A DNA stretch of 64,000 nt, from assembly GCA_036850595.1 (NCBI GenBank), contig CM072154.1, forward strand, positions 8,563,330-8,627,329, given 5' to 3'. The notes under the pieces are model-generated. The model was given only the letters and a program-made list of their open reading frames with translations, did not search any database and was not told the DNA's origin. The position numbers and the translations under genes were made by a program. Below, in pieces: positions 1-13,475 of this stretch (position 1 is its first letter; each line of letters opens with the position of its first letter). This DNA comes from Rhyacichthys aspro. Taxonomy: Eukaryota > Chordata > Actinopteri > Gobiiformes > Rhyacichthyidae.

Positions 1-3000
1 AACTGCTGCACCATAGAAACCAAACACCAAACGCTGAAAGATAAGCCTTTGGATTTTTTTTTTTTAAGAATTTAACACAAACATGAATGATAGAGCAAAT
101 AACAACTTCAAATCTCACAAAATTGTGACAACAAGGCGGAACATCCCCAGGTTGCTACAAAAAACCCTGCTTCCATTTCAAACTTCTTTTCTTTGTGAAG
201 CGGGCTTTTCTGCCGTAACAGCAGCTAAAACAAGATTACAGAGTCTCCAGGACCTAAACAACACACTTTGAGCTTTGCTACGTTTACATTATAAGTGCAG
301 TAATTAACTTCATGTTAAAACTGTAGCCTATAATGCGTCTGTGATGAAAAAAAAAAAAAAAGACGTCCTGTGGATTAAATAAATTAAGACTGTGTTTATA
401 TGTGCAGCTCCTATAGATAAAGTAAGGGGAGTCATGTGTAAATGGGCTAACAAGGTAAACAAGAGTAAAACAAATGTAGAATGTATGCAGTAGACAGATG
501 GTGCACACTAAAGGTAATGCAATAATCAAATTAAAGATAATGTATGTCTTGTCTTTGTACTAATTGAACTTTTCTCCTATTTTACTGAAAATGACAATAT
601 TGTGACTCTTTTAACCCTTAACAATAATAGAATTACTAGGTATTTTTTGTTAAACTCTACACAATTCAGCTTATTATTTAAAACTGACTTTGGGATCATG
701 GACAAATGCCAATGGAACTGGTGAAAATACAGGATGAAAGGAAGCTTTCAAACAAATGTGTAAATGCTGGACTCAGCAATAAACGCATGCATACTGCAGA
801 ACACATGAGTCCAGCCTGGACCAAAGTCAATGAAACAATGATCCATCATGGAGCTCCCATGAGAACTGCAGACCAGACATCTAAATAGAAATTAGCAAGA
901 CACTATAGGATGGTATAGATCACTGTGCTCCACTGCAGGAAGACATTTTTGTTTTACAATTCAACCAGCTATTACATTATAACAATTGTATCATTTGTGG
1001 CTTTTCTTCAAGTTTTGCAAGTTTTGTTTTAATATCACTAGTTGCTATGCTTCTTTTTCCTTCATACCTTTTTAAATTGTATTTTTTTCTTCTCCTCCTG
1101 TTATTGTCACTGCCTCCCCTCCGATCCTGTGACTCAAACACCACCTTCTTCCACATTTTTCAGCCCAAGTGATGCTTCGCGTGTCTCCCTCCTCCCCTGT
1201 TTGAAATGTGCGTGAGCTTTTGCCCCCGTCTTCTCTGAGCTTTCCAGGTCACTCTCTCTGTGCGACCTCTAACAGTTCTTATGCATTCTGCTTTTTATTC
1301 ATTCTTCACAGTCAGAAGAAATAAACTTTGGATTGAAGCACAACTTTACCAGAAAGGACGGAATTAGGCATGAAAGAACAGAAAAAAACTGGTACCTTCA
1401 TTTTAGGTGCATTTTGTTTTTAATTCTATGACATTATTTAGCCTTGTTTTTCTCATGTGGTTTCCATTGTGGCTTGTGTAGGTTAGGTATCACAGCCATC
1501 TCCAATGCATTCACGTAAATTACTTCCAAAAAGTTCCTGTGCTTCCTGTTTTGTTCATTGTTTTGCCAGTTTCTTCTAAAAAAACAAAGTGAGCATACTT
1601 TATTGGCCACATAATCCTGAAATAAACCCAGAAACTAAAAACTTTTTGGCGTATGCACCAAAAATGTGCTCCAATCAAGACTGATAACTGATCAAAACTG
1701 CAACCTAACTCCAATAAACTTCTACTGTGCTTCTTCCAAAGTTTTTATGTCATTTTCTTCAATTATATTACACTTCTAAGTCGTCTGCTCCTCCAAGTGA
1801 AACACAATCTATACCAAATAAATCCTCCTTAACCTCTATTTCCAAGATCTACAGTTGTTATTTACATCCCAGACATCGCAGACAGTCTCTGTTCGTGTCC
1901 ACTTCATTTTCACCAAACCCTGAAAAGCACTTGATTTTGGTGATTTGTAATTCCCCGCTGTAGTGTCTAACATCTAACCAGTGGTCAAAGTACCGTTATC
2001 CATCATTAAAATGAGAAGAGGGAAATGGCAGCAAATGTCTTGGCGCTCCTCTGTGACTCTGAGCCAGTGACTGCAGGGAAGACCAGACTCTGAGCGCAGG
2101 GTTGATCACAGGGCAACACAAATTTATGCTTTTCTACTCTCCGGCTCTCTTTTATACACACACAAGACGGAGGTTAAACATTAGTGAAGTGACTGAGGGG
2201 GAAACCCAAATGTCAAGAGAGAAATGTTATGCTAAAGTCCACCTCCTCCTCAAAGTACCCTTGTAGAAGTAATTGATTTTTTTTTTTTTCTGGCTGAGCC
2301 TCTGGGTGCTTTGCTCCAGAGACTGGTGTTGACTGTTTGGTACTGTCTACATATTCGGCCAAGTCAGGAGTAAACAAAATGGGCACTCATCTAAGTACAC
2401 AGTGTACTGAATACAACTGCACATTGGCTTATCAGAGGCTGAAAGTACAAGCAGTTAAACCAGTAGGCTTTTTTCACACCAGTATCCTGTCTCAGTCTTG
2501 TGCACCTTTGAATGCAAAAAGTCAAGCCACTGTCCTCAACTTTGCTTCATCTTGGCATTCCATAAAAAGTGATGTACTTCAAGTGTGACATTTTTGTAAA
2601 TGCCAGACAAGCTCTTTTTAAAACAGGCCAAAGTTATAAAAAGCGCCTGGTAAAATCGAAACTAAAAAGCACAAGACTAAGTTGAAGTGCTTAGTTTGAA
2701 TTTGTAAGGTTTTGTTTATTTGCTTTGTAGTTCTCTGACATTATTTATGCAAGCATAACATTTTAGAATATGACTCCCTAGAGAGCACAGAACACTACTG
2801 ATACTGAAGGAGTTGGCTGGGGAGATGAAGGAGTTGATTGTAGATTCACGTTCCTTCATGTAAAGCTGTGATGTTAAATTTTGCCTAATAATCGTCTCCA
2901 TTAAACATTCAAACATGGACAAATTGGATAGTTATTAACACAATAGATCACAATGGACTTTTTTAGCATGGCTTTTGCACCCAGCTTTTGTTTGTCATTA

Positions 3001-3130
3001 AAAGTCAATTCTGACACACAGAACTAAATCAGACCCATCCTGGCACTAGATTTATGGCGGAATTGTGGATTAAAACATATGATTATGTAAAGTGTGCAGG
3101 CTGCAATTCCACATCTCACACTTTTCCTTT
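1..3130. other. Intergenic AT-rich DNA, no gene seen
   Basis: No reading frame here has codon structure, splice sites or family resemblance that would support a gene; the open frames are short and lie in AT-rich DNA. Short homopolymer runs occur (A-runs near 346-361, T-runs near 52-65 and 2277-2290). The stretch 1080-1260 is pyrimidine-rich. The stretch 2030-2180 is more GC-balanced but shows no recognisable element. Confidence 0.6.
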
Positions 3131-3300
3131 TTAGAGCATGTGAACAGCCATGGTTCCCTGCAGGAACATGCTGTGCTCTATAAAGAAACCCACTGAGATA
3201 AGGCTGATGGGGAGTTCACAAACAAAAACAAAAAAAATAGACACATGAGAGTGCTTCTCCTCCAGCAGTGCTTACATTTCCACTCTGGGCAGATTCAGCT
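3130..3300 (+). repeat. Dispersed repeat family, copy 1
   Basis: This segment shares ordered blocks with 48645-48830 and 59505-59735. A block with 'gaacagccatgg' is followed by 'acatgctgt', an 'aaacccact' or 'acacccagt' block, and then 'tgcttctcctcc' close to 'agcagtgct'. The order and spacing are kept while the sequence has diverged, as expected for old copies of one interspersed element. I could not find terminal repeats or target-site duplications and cannot name the family. Confidence 0.45.
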
Positions 3301-3589
3301 GATGTGTTTTGTTCAACCATTTGTTCAAAGTCAAGTTTTTTATAAAAATCACATTAAATGAGGAAATATTTATCTGTTTTCTTAGTTTACAGTTTGGATT
3401 TTTAAGGATTTATAGCCGTGTTGTTGGCCTGTGTCTCATTTTATCACAAACATTAGCCCGCACTCATCTACGGTTTCACATCGTGACAGTGCCCAATCTT
3501 ACTGACAGCTCTTGATCTCGAGGAATCAATGACTCAAGCTAAGAGCCAAGCAAAGAGGCTGCTATAGCTGGAGTCAGCACTCTGCTTCT

Positions 3590-3623
<34 letters not shown>
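3590..3623. repeat. (CA)n microsatellite
   Basis: An uninterrupted alternating AC tract of about 33 bp, typical of teleost dinucleotide microsatellites. It creates a spurious Val-Cys repeat frame on the minus strand. Confidence 0.95.
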
Positions 3624-3626
<3 letters not shown>

Positions 3627-4083
3627 CCTCTCTGTGGCTTTCCCTCTGTTTCCACACACCCCCGCATTATGTCATACACACACCTTATCATAAAATAAGA
3701 GGCACTTCGACATGCTTTAGTGATCAGGAGGAAAAAACTGCTCAGCGCCGTACTTAGTCTAACTTCTGTCAAGGTGATTAGAGGTAGTCTCCCTCTACTG
3801 GCACTTGGGCCTCACTGCAGCCAAAAGGCAGGTTTGGTCAAACTTGCAGACTTGACAAAAAGGGCAATGCTCTTTTATCATTTTATAAAAGGCCTTTGGT
3901 GAATACATATCCTCAAATGTTTGTGTGTAATTGTGTCATCCAATAATAACAACCAATATGAACCTAAGTGGAAGTACCTCATACTGTTCTTACATATCAC
4001 ACTAAACTCATCAAATCTTTAGCACTCCCATGGCAGACATAATGGATATTGTTAAAACTGCTGTGTAACCCCATGGCCATCAT

Positions 4084-4225
<142 letters not shown>

Positions 4226-5874
4226 CATGCTTAATGTTCACTCTGCTCCTTGCAAGATTATGATACTTACACCATGTTATATTACTAAATATTTTCATGT
4301 CTAATTTTATTTTATGTAGCTTTTTCTTCAAATATTCATAATAATGTAAGGCTCCATCGAAAACAAGGCTTAGTTGTTGCTTAAGCTGTAGTTACCTGAT
4401 CAATAAAATCAATTTAAATATACATATAAAATGGATATCACAGTGAACGACACCAGTGACAAGGATACATGTAGCTTGCACCCGGCCGTCCTGAGCTGAG
4501 TGAGCACGACAGCCTATTTGTATTTTTAACCTGTACAGAGCAGAGCCGCTTGAACCCTGTCATGTCAGGTTTCCATGTTCATGATAGATGCCTTGTCTCC
4601 CTCTGGCTCTAGCCATGTAACCAAGACTCGGTGGAATAGTCCTGTCTGGGTTTCTCCACTTCTTTTTGACTATATATCCATTTTCCTTCGTCATTCCCCC
4701 TCACTCCTGTCTGTGCAAAGCTCCATCCATCCACATTATCCGTCCTAATGTGGCAGGCCTGGCCCTCTCTAAGGAGTGGGGAGAAGCCAGAGCTAGAACA
4801 CAAGACAGGGATCTCACCAGGCCTCGAGCAGAAGTCACTGTGATTGAGACAGAACAAGACAAAGTAATGTAATTGTGCATTTGTAGCGCAAAAGATTACC
4901 ATGAATAGTTAGCGCTAATATTTCAATTCAAACATTTGATTGCATTGTGTGTGAACAACTGATAGTGCTTTTCGGGACATGTTACAGTTGGAGAGAAACA
5001 CAATAGGACAGATACTATACTGAAGAACATGGACCATCCCCTGCATTCAGCAACAGACTGTAGAATCAATCAGTCGATTATTGCTTTTTAATTTATCCAA
5101 AGAATCCTAACAGCTGAATTTCCCCTTGAAGATTAAGTTTGAGAGCATCATGTAAAGAAAGAAATTTGTGGTTGTGATTCATTTGAGTTACTTTCTGCAA
5201 ACTGCGAAATGTTTTGACCTTTTCTGTATTTGAAATGGCATTTACATAATATAATATCAATACCTGACCAATTAATATCTCTTTGTAAAACGAGAATAGA
5301 TTTAAAGTTGCATTGCCATTTATTAAGAAGTTACATATTTGCACTACTTATAATAATCAACCAGTATTAGTCAAATAATAAATGCTCTGTCATGTCTATT
5401 GTACTTACAAGGTGTGTGTATGTACCATGCAGAAGGCTTAGAGGAACAGAAGATTTGTTCTTTTAGCTCTGTTATAATAAAAAATACAGGGAAAGTCCAT
5501 GCTGTATTTAAAAAAAAAAAGAAAAAAACAAACAAACTGTATTTAGTGTGAATTCCTATTAAGCTTGAAGAATACATCAGGATGGTCTCATTAGAAAACT
5601 GTCTTGATACAGTAGATGTGGTATTTAAGATATAGTTAAGACAATTGAAGAAGCGGAAGAGGTAATGCTAAAACAGACTGGAAGACCAAGAAAAGGTTTA
5701 GGGTTCCATTTCTATCAGTGGTGTTGGTGATACTACACAAACTGATGAGCCATGATCACTTTGTTCTGAAAACAGTGTGTTATTAGTGAACACATTTACA
5801 CATTTCTTGTATCTGAGACCAAAATGTGGATTACCAAAAAAGTGGCGTTACGCTTTTGTGTGTACTCGATAAGG

Positions 5875-6281
5875 CAGGGGTGTTGGGGTGGCCGACAGTC
5901 TCTTTTGATTTTATTCTTATTCAACAGGTACAGGTTTTAAACAAATCTGAACATGTTTTAGATGGATTTAAACAGGTTTTTGGTAGATTTAGACATGTTT
6001 GAGTTGGATTTATAAAGGTTTTAGTTGGATTTGAGCAGGTTTTTGATGGATCTGAACAGGTTGTAGATGGATTTCAGCATGTTTTAGTTGGATTAAAACA
6101 GGTTTTATTTGGCTCTGAACAGGTTTTAGATGGATTTGAACCTGTATATTAATGCTGTGTGACACTCCTGCTGCTGCTCTTGGGGCCTTTTAACAATCAT
6201 TTTTATCAATGAAGCTAAGGGCCGCATAAAATTTCACCTTGTGCCATATTTGGTCCCCGGGCCGCACTTTGGACATGTCTG
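5875..6281 (+). mobile_element. hAT-like non-autonomous element, family A, copy 1 (407 bp)
   Basis: An 8-bp direct repeat, CGATAAGG, flanks the element at 5867-5874 and 6282-6289, the target-site length known for hAT transposons. The ends form imperfect inverted repeats: left CAGGGGTGTTGGG, right end reverse complement CAGACATGTCCAA. The right end carries the 'gggccgcac' block shared with the copies at 46.9 and 63.0 kb. The interior, about 5925-6150, is a degenerate 21-bp tandem repeat of the form GGATTTGAACAGGTTTTAGAT. No transposase is encoded, so any movement would depend on an enzyme supplied from elsewhere. Confidence 0.8.
5925..6150 (+). repeat. 21-bp tandem repeat inside the hAT-like element
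   Basis: About ten degenerate units of roughly 21 bp, each with 'ggattt' followed by 'aacaggtttt'. The same unit occurs in the elements at 46.7 kb (reverse orientation) and 62.6 kb, so it is a family feature rather than a local expansion. Confidence 0.8.
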
Positions 6282-6782
6282 CGATAAGGGGTAAGACCCA
6301 TAAGCATTGTGTAAAAGACATAACATTTTATTGAAACAAAAAATGATTTCACAACCATAACCAAACACACCTTAATTACTTCATCATAAACACATCTGGA
6401 GATAAACGAAGATGCTAAAATTGCATTTTACACCTTGATCAGCATTTATGTAGTGCACTTTTATATTTTAAGAGCACAAGAACTGTGGATTCTGATTTGG
6501 ACCCACTCAACTCCTCTCGATTTATGTAATCACATTTAGGAACAGATTTTCATTCATTCATACTGTGATTATGTGACTTCTGTTACTAATATAAGTGTGA
6601 CTCTTAACCTCACGAAACACAGGCTTAAGTTTGATTAAAATGCTTTTGATAAGTTTGTTCGGTTTCAGTTTATTCAGACATTTTTATGGGGCACATGGGG
6701 AAAAAAACAGCATACTTATGGTAAATGTAGTCTGAAAAGAAATAGGCTGAAGCCTGAGCTTATTGTGCCTTCCCACTGATTG

Positions 6783-7200
6783 TTAACCTGATTCTGCCAG
6801 ATAGAACTGCTCCACAGAACATAGTCTATTTCGCAGTACCATCTGGGAAGGCTCCCGTTGAAAGCGTTTGCAAAATGGTGGCACCTTCTGTCAAAAACTT
6901 GGTGTTGATTGGATGAAGCACCGACTAGTATCCGCTTATCATGAGGTTTCTTTAACCAATCATAGCAACGATATGACGTGCCACTCCTTGCGCTTCTTTC
7001 AAAGAAGAAATACTCTCTACTTCTGATAAAACTGTTTTGATAGCAGCGTCAACGCTAGCGCTGCAACATCATTGGTCAAAAGAGTCCGGTGAGTCCACGG
7101 TTCGCGACTCAAGCGGTTTGGTTGGCGCGATACAAGATGGATTTACAAGAGTTTTGGAAACTCCCAAATCTCACGAGAATCCAGCTGCAGCGCAAGGTTA
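6783..7200. mobile_element. MITE-like element with 8-bp target-site duplication (418 bp)
   Basis: ACTGATTG occurs directly on both sides, at 6775-6782 and 7201-7208. The element begins TTAACCT and ends AGGTTA, with a 'gattct' block near both ends in inverted orientation. The interior is richer in GC than the surroundings and contains 'ttgattgg' and 'accaatca' blocks. There is no coding capacity. The 8-bp duplication suggests a hAT-type origin, but the terminal repeats are short and imperfect. Confidence 0.6.
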
Positions 7201-7311
7201 ACTGATTGTAACTACATTACAAGAATAATCAAAAAGTTTAAAAAAAATAGCACTGATCACAATCTACACATTTGTAAAACAAAAACAGTTCTTAGTTATT
7301 TTAACATTGAC

Positions 7312-7470
7312 ATTCTTCATATTTTTGTATTTTATTTCTTTTGAACAAAATTTTAAACTCAATTAACGTTATACAGTCTTTGAACTCTTGGTCTAACTTG
7401 TTCCAAACATTAACCCCAACAAAAGAAAGACAATGCTGCTTCACATTTGTTCTCACATTAGGTTTTTAAA
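7312..7470 (-). pseudogene. LINE reverse-transcriptase C-terminal fragment
   Basis: Read on the minus strand, this stretch encodes a peptide containing RTNVKQHCLSF followed by GVNVWNKLDQEFKDC and then a Lys/Phe-rich helix. This is the pattern of the extreme C-terminus of non-LTR retrotransposon reverse transcriptases common in fish, where a 'GxxxWN.L' motif precedes a basic tail. The frame is lost just upstream in the coding sense (in-frame stop near 7467), so this is a decayed 3'-end copy of the kind made by 5'-truncated insertion. The family (Rex, RTE or L2-like) cannot be decided by eye. Confidence 0.6.
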
Positions 7471-8263
7471 TATATCCCTTCCTCTAAAATTAAAAATACT
7501 TTTCCTCAACTGAAACAAACCCTGGATTGTTGTGAATGTCTTAAAAGAAAGATGAACTTAACCCACTTATACTATTGTAAGTCTTGGTCTTGAAAAGATT
7601 CTTACGACCATGATCCCTCACAAATAATCTGATTTATTCTAGCTCGGACACATACAGATTTATTTAGTGTTTATTTATGGAAAACTTACACTAAAAATAG
7701 CATCTACACCAACTAAAATCATTGCTATTTTTTCACATTCTGTTTGAATTTTAGTGTTAGATATCATGCACCGGTCATGGTCCTGACTTTTGTCTCAGTC
7801 TCCAACAGTATCCCCAAGCCTCCTTCAAGTGTTTCTTCTTTTAAACAACTGAACAGAAAGATCCCTTTATCTGTGGGCAGGAAAGAGTGAAACATTTAAA
7901 AAAAACCCAGCGACAGATGTGAATGCTGAGTTTGTTTGTTTTCTAACGAAGCACCAATCTAATCTAATAAGTGATTTGGTGCGCGGTGAGTACCATCTCT
8001 TTTAACCCTGACACCATCAGCAGCGATAAAAGCGGGGATTTATGACGACAGAGAAGACAGGCATTACGGAGAAGTGAGGGGCCGGTGTCTCGTTTGAGGG
8101 AGGAGATGATGGCCGTGTGAGCCCTAACGCTGAGAAGACTGAGGTGTGGCTCGAACGGAGAGAAGGAAGATGGGGCGGAAAGAGGAGTGGAAAAACACTT
8201 AGACAGATTAAACACAGTGGGATGAGTGGGGACTTGGTTGCATGTGTCTGCAAATGCGCTCTG

Positions 8264-8288
8264 TCTGTGTGTGTGTGTGTGTGTGTGA
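8264..8288. repeat. (TG)n microsatellite
   Basis: A short alternating TG tract of about 22 bp, with the usual dinucleotide periodicity. The longer frames around it (7964-8424, both strands) overlap one another and have no family resemblance. Confidence 0.85.
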
Positions 8289-8289
8289 C

Positions 8290-10000
8290 AGAGACAGCAT
8301 TTTGGATGGCGTTCAGGTCCTGCCCGGCAATCCATTATGGATTAGCGGTGGGTCGGCCCTGTTTTTATTACATATGGAATCTATCATTAATGGACATCTA
8401 GAGGACTTCATAGGTATTCAATGAGAAAGACATCACTCCACTGTCAGCACTAACAGTGGTTGCCTCAGTGACGCTCATTGTTGTGGAACCAGGAAATGGT
8501 GTTAAACTACTATTATTGGGACAAAGACTGATACCGGGCCTGGGTTATTCCATTCATCACGTGGCGACATTAGCAGCGACACACACCCGCAGATACAATG
8601 AGTGGAATTAACATGAAGTGAGGAAGGTTTAATATTGTAATGAAGACGTGAGAAAAGACAAGGGAAGTCATTATTTCACTTTTGAGGCAGTCATCAATAC
8701 ATTTTCTGCAGTGATCAAAAGTTTTCTTAAACATACAGCTGTCTTATAATTATGTCATTCTAAATAGTGGTTTTTACACAATGCCAGTGTGCATGCCAGG
8801 CCTCTAGACAGCACTTTGACCAGAATAGTAAAACACTACAGTGGTGAGTCTGAGCATGGGTGTATTATAAGAGCTGGATGACAAGCTGCTCCCTCTGACC
8901 TCTAGGCAGTTTATTTCAATGGCACTATTGGGGTGAAAATATCCCATGCCACACAGAGGATTTTCCTTATTGACCACATTTTCAGTACTATACAGCTGAG
9001 AGAGCACCTACAGCTTCTTTTAACTGTTGGGATTATTACCTGTTATTATTAGGGCAAATAAAATGAGTGTAATAACTTTTTGCGTTCATTTCTTCGGTTC
9101 AGTGCGTTAAATAAAAAAATTGTTCATTTGATGCACAATGCTGCACCTCATTTCTGTTTCTTGTGGCTAATGCGGCTGCACACTCAAGTTAGGGATGGAA
9201 AAACAAAACAAAAAAAAACCTGCTAAATGGACAATTCTGCTTTAAGAGATTACCAGAAGGTTCCCTGGTAAAGAGTGAATAAGTGTGATTTGTAAAGAAG
9301 ATTTCAATATACTGCAAGGTTCTAGTTCACACAAATTGACATTTCAAATAGTCAAAGTTTTGAAATGTATTGGAAATGGACTTTAAGTAACTGTATTTTA
9401 TAAAGGTTTCTCATTTAAGTTATTTGTTCAATCATGTTTGCATTCATAGACTGGGCTGTCATAGTGACTCAGTTTTGAAGTCTGAACAATCCAAAATTCA
9501 TACTTTTCTATTTAAAACTTACAATAATTTACATGCGATACGAAAGTTAAAGTGTGGCAAAGTTAAATAATTCAAAATAAAGTTATTATTAATAGATACT
9601 GTGTTTTTATATAAGTTGACAAGCCAGATTTGCCAGTTCTTTTTTATGGATTCAGATCCTTAGTTATTACACAGTAGATTATTCTGTTAAAAATCAAATG
9701 AACTAAAAAATGAAAACCAATCTGATCATCACACTTCTCCGCCTTCAAGCCCATTGGTCCAAATGGACAGTGCATCATGCCTGACGGCTGGAGTGTGCAT
9801 GCTCAGTGGGTCACATAAAGAAATAAAAATAAAATTTCCAGTGAGCAACCTTCAATAAAAATCAACAGCCATGATTTATTTATCATCCAGTGACATTGGA
9901 TTGGACCCCCCCATCCCCTCACCCCAGTTTTCACACCCAGGGCCGATCCTTCAGGGACTCTATTGACAAGCCCAGGTTGCTGTAACAGAACATTGTCTAT
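8290..10000. other. Intergenic DNA, no gene seen
   Basis: AT-rich sequence with short A-runs and no supported exon. No inverted terminal repeats or microsatellites longer than about 20 bp were recognised. Confidence 0.5.
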
Positions 10001-10009
10001 AGATGCTCT

Positions 10010-10215
10010 ACGGTGAGCTGATGAACGCCATTCTTCTTCTGCGCTTCTCTTTCCACTGTTTGGTTACCTTGCTTACATGTTCGAATAACCGGAGTATCAA
10101 TATTAGCGCATTAATCACTGTCACCGCAAAGGAGGCGGCTCATTTGTCCATTAGCTTCGTGTTTGCTCGGTCAAGCTAATTAAGTGTCATCCCCCGCTTC
10201 TCACTAACAACACTC
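10010..10215. promoter_or_regulatory. Candidate non-coding regulatory island
   Basis: A GC-balanced island in AT-rich desert with a dense set of homeodomain-like cores: 'gcattaatcac', 'ccattagc' and 'gctaattaag'. No frame is convincing as coding. This is the look of conserved non-coding elements around developmental regulators, but conservation was not tested. Confidence 0.3.
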
Positions 10216-10799
10216 GGACTATTCAAGGCATGTATTAAAACTAAAAATGTGGTCATTCTGTTGCATTCTAAAGCTGTAAAAACTGCATCACCATGTAGTG
10301 TCTAAGAAGACGGGTCAAGAGACAAGCCAGTGTGGACGCAGATGGAAATCGAGACTTGTACGAACATAATCTGTCCTTTTGATGTCAACCTGTGCATGTC
10401 TTAAAGTTTGGAATCATTCATATTTTAACAGTTCGAAAGGACACTGTGAAACTTTTTCGTCTTCGCTTCAGCAATGCAAGGGAAAGTGTGACATTTTCAA
10501 TAAAGTGTTGATGCAAGCAAGCTCTGGTGGGGGTCTTTCCAATTCTGTGGTTATAGGAAAAAAGAAATAAATAAAAAACCGAGATCACTAGCTTTGGAAG
10601 AGGGTATCGATTGAGAGAGGGAGGAGGGCTTAAAACTATTAGAAAACACCATCAGGCTGTTTTAAGAATGGGCCGGGAGAAACTTTATCACCGCGCATTG
10701 TTACCTTTGAGGCTAATGCGCTTCGGGACAAGTCATATAGCCAGGTCTTTGAGGTTTTTTCAATTATTCCAGCCAATTCCGAATAATGTAAGTGTGACC

Positions 10800-10975
10800 T
10801 GCAGCCGTTTACAATGAAGGCATTATTACAGGAGAAAGCAAAGACGGAGGCAAAATGCAGAGCAGGGTGTTTTTTTTTACCCTTGGATTGCCCTAATTAT
10901 ACAGAGCATTGATTTTACAATGCATCCATGGATTGATTAGAAGAACCCTGCGCCTCCCCTAAGGAAGACGGGCTT
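10800..10975. promoter_or_regulatory. Candidate non-coding regulatory island
   Basis: Non-repetitive sequence with 'cctaattatac', 'gcattgatttt' and 'ggattgattag' blocks (homeodomain and PBX-like cores) between low-complexity flanks. No coding support. Proposed from composition and motif density only. Confidence 0.25.
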
Positions 10976-13058
10976 CGCTCTCTGGTCTCCTCCTCACTGC
11001 TCTGTCCTCTGCTTCCATCTACTTTCATTTCACCTGTTTCCTTTCTTTATGTTCACTTTCTTCCAAATTTCTTTTGAAGCGGTACGAGATGATCAGGGCA
11101 AATGTAGGTCTAATTTGCCCCTCGAGACGATCTTAGGACGGTGCTACAGATGCTCTTGGATTGTACCTTGATGGAATGGTTTGTTGTCATTGGGGAAAGA
11201 GCATCAACACTGATCGGTAAAGGTTTGCATCACCTTTCATACATGCTCACTGGGGAGCTAAGAAGTCGCACGTCCAGACTTTTTCCTGACATTTTTGTTC
11301 ATACGTGCAGCAGAAGTAGGAGAATGACCACAGGACACAAGTTTATACACATGCGGAGATAGTATGGGTTGTTTTAGAAAGGGGCAGGGGAGGGGTGCAT
11401 ATTGGGGTATGACATGTAACAGACAAGGGCAAGATGGATAAAAAAAAATATTGTTTTTTGTCTCTTGCTATTTAATCTTGTTGTTTGTCCTCAAAAAAAA
11501 AATTTCCCTTCTTCTTTAATACCTCAGATTTAGTCCCCTCTGTCTCCATAGATCAGGTTTAGTCTAATATTCACTTAAACACTTAAAAACTTAAACGAGT
11601 TCGCCTCAGGGGCCATCAGAAACACTGCTCAGGATCCGTTAAGCCTCCCAAAACGATGTAGGAAATGACCCAGACCAGGGGGTGAGTTTTCTTTAACTTT
11701 TTCTGCAACCCCTTCTTCTGTAGAGTCACTGGTTGCGCATGCTGTGCTATATGGCGTCATTGTTTCCAGAGAGGACGATTGCTTCACAGTTTACTCAAGA
11801 GTGGATCGGCAAAAACAACAAACGAAAACACCTCGTCGACTAGATTCAAAAGTTTGCGTTTTCTTGATGTGAAATCTCTGGCATTGTGTAAATGAGAAGC
11901 CATTCCACAACAGAATCATTGAGAATTCGTCCTATGCCACTATGTTAAATCAAAGCACATGGCTAATTAGCATAAACCATCACACAGTTGCTATTCTTCT
12001 ATTCAATTTCCTGCCATCACTAAAGTTCGTTATCAGTGTAAAGTGCAAATAGAAACTCTATTACTTAAAATGTATTTTTCGAAACTTACAACCAGCACTA
12101 TTTCTGCTGACTATCACTAAGTTCTGTATACATGACTACTTTTACTACATGAACAAATGCACAAAAGAGAAAAGTCATGTACAAATAAACAGCAGAGAGA
12201 CCAAGGCTGGAATAAACGTCACCAACATGCACAACATGCCCATGAGAGGATCTGCAGACGTCCTTCATACATGACCTACAACATATAGTCCATCCAGGTT
12301 ATCCTACATGAGTCGAGAGGATAGCACGTTTAAGAAAGGATCTTTAGTGTCAAGTGCTCTGACATCTTTGACAGAGGAACAAAAGCTGAAATTATTTATC
12401 CTCCATATTTCATGCTCAGTTTGTCTCTTCCCATCCATTCCACAGTACTTCTTCAGAAAGCCCCACTCTCCGTCGGCACAAGGGAGGGGCAGTATATAAC
12501 AGAAGACAGAAATGCCACGATGGTCAGGCTTATCTTATAGTAAAGAGATGAGCATAGATATACTCTCAGATTGGAAGGATCAGTCGCTCTGGGCAAGAGG
12601 GGAAAGTGGGAAAAAAAATCATACAGCAGGAATGGAGGGAGACGAGTGTGTTTAAAAATCAATTACACTGTAAATATGACACGAGTCAGCAATGACGCCC
12701 TCAGGGGAACCCAGAAAATATGTTCCTGCCTGCGCCTCGGTAAATCTGCTCTCTCTACAGATGAATTACTAATTTTATGTAGAGGAGTGAAAGAGGAAAA
12801 AACAAATATGCGTGCCGTATGTGTGTACTGCTTATGTACACAAGCCATAACTCCCATAGGAGAGGATTATTAATTGATAGAGTGAAGGCTGTTTTTTTTT
12901 TGTTTTTTTTGTGCTGAGAGAAGAGCGGAGAGCGCAGACCCCGTGTTACTTCTGATCTTTGGGAGTGTCAGCAGGTCGACGATGCAAAGGAAAAGACTGC
13001 AGCAGCTCCCGCTTTGAAGCCACCTCAAAGGTTGACCTAAGGAGGCTGCGAGAGCACG

Positions 13059-13114
13059 GAGGAGACGAGGGGACGAGGAGATGAGGAGACGAGGGGACGA
13101 GGGGACGAGGGGAC
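13059..13114 (+). repeat. 8-bp purine-rich minisatellite (ACGAGGGG)n
   Basis: About seven tandem units of GGGGACGA or its variant GGAGACGA, continuing into further purine-rich DNA to about 13175. The strand asymmetry (nearly all purine on +) is of the type that can form triplex or R-loop structures. It makes open Pro/Ser-rich minus-strand frames that are not genes. Confidence 0.85.
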
Positions 13115-13376
13115 AGATGAGGAAGAGGCCGGGGGTTACTGTCACAGAGAGGAAACAGAGGAGAGGAAGAGGAAACGGTGACCAGAGTCAAGGCTCGCAG
13201 AGATCCCAGTGATTAGTGATAACTGGAGCAGGATTGTGCAATAGGACAGTAGAAGAAGAGTGGAGTCAGGGGTCACACTGTTAGTACTTAAAATTTTGGA
13301 ATTTTTAGAAAAAAGTGAATGAAAAGACAGATTTTATAAATGCTTTGTAAATTTCCTAAGTATTTTACAGCCATTA

Positions 13377-13475
13377 GAATAGAATAGAATAACTTTATTG
13401 TCATTGTATATTGTACCACGAAATTGAAAGAGCAAACCATCGGTGCAGATAAAAACTAAATAAATAAATAAATGT
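13377..13475. repeat. Teleost dispersed repeat end with 'TTTATTGTCATT'
   Basis: The sequence starts with 'agaatagaataac', then 'tttattgtcattgta' and 'acgaaattg', and ends in an (AAAT)n-like tail near 13455-13472. This combination recurs in fish genomes at retroposon ends. The name and full boundaries cannot be set without a repeat library. Confidence 0.45.
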
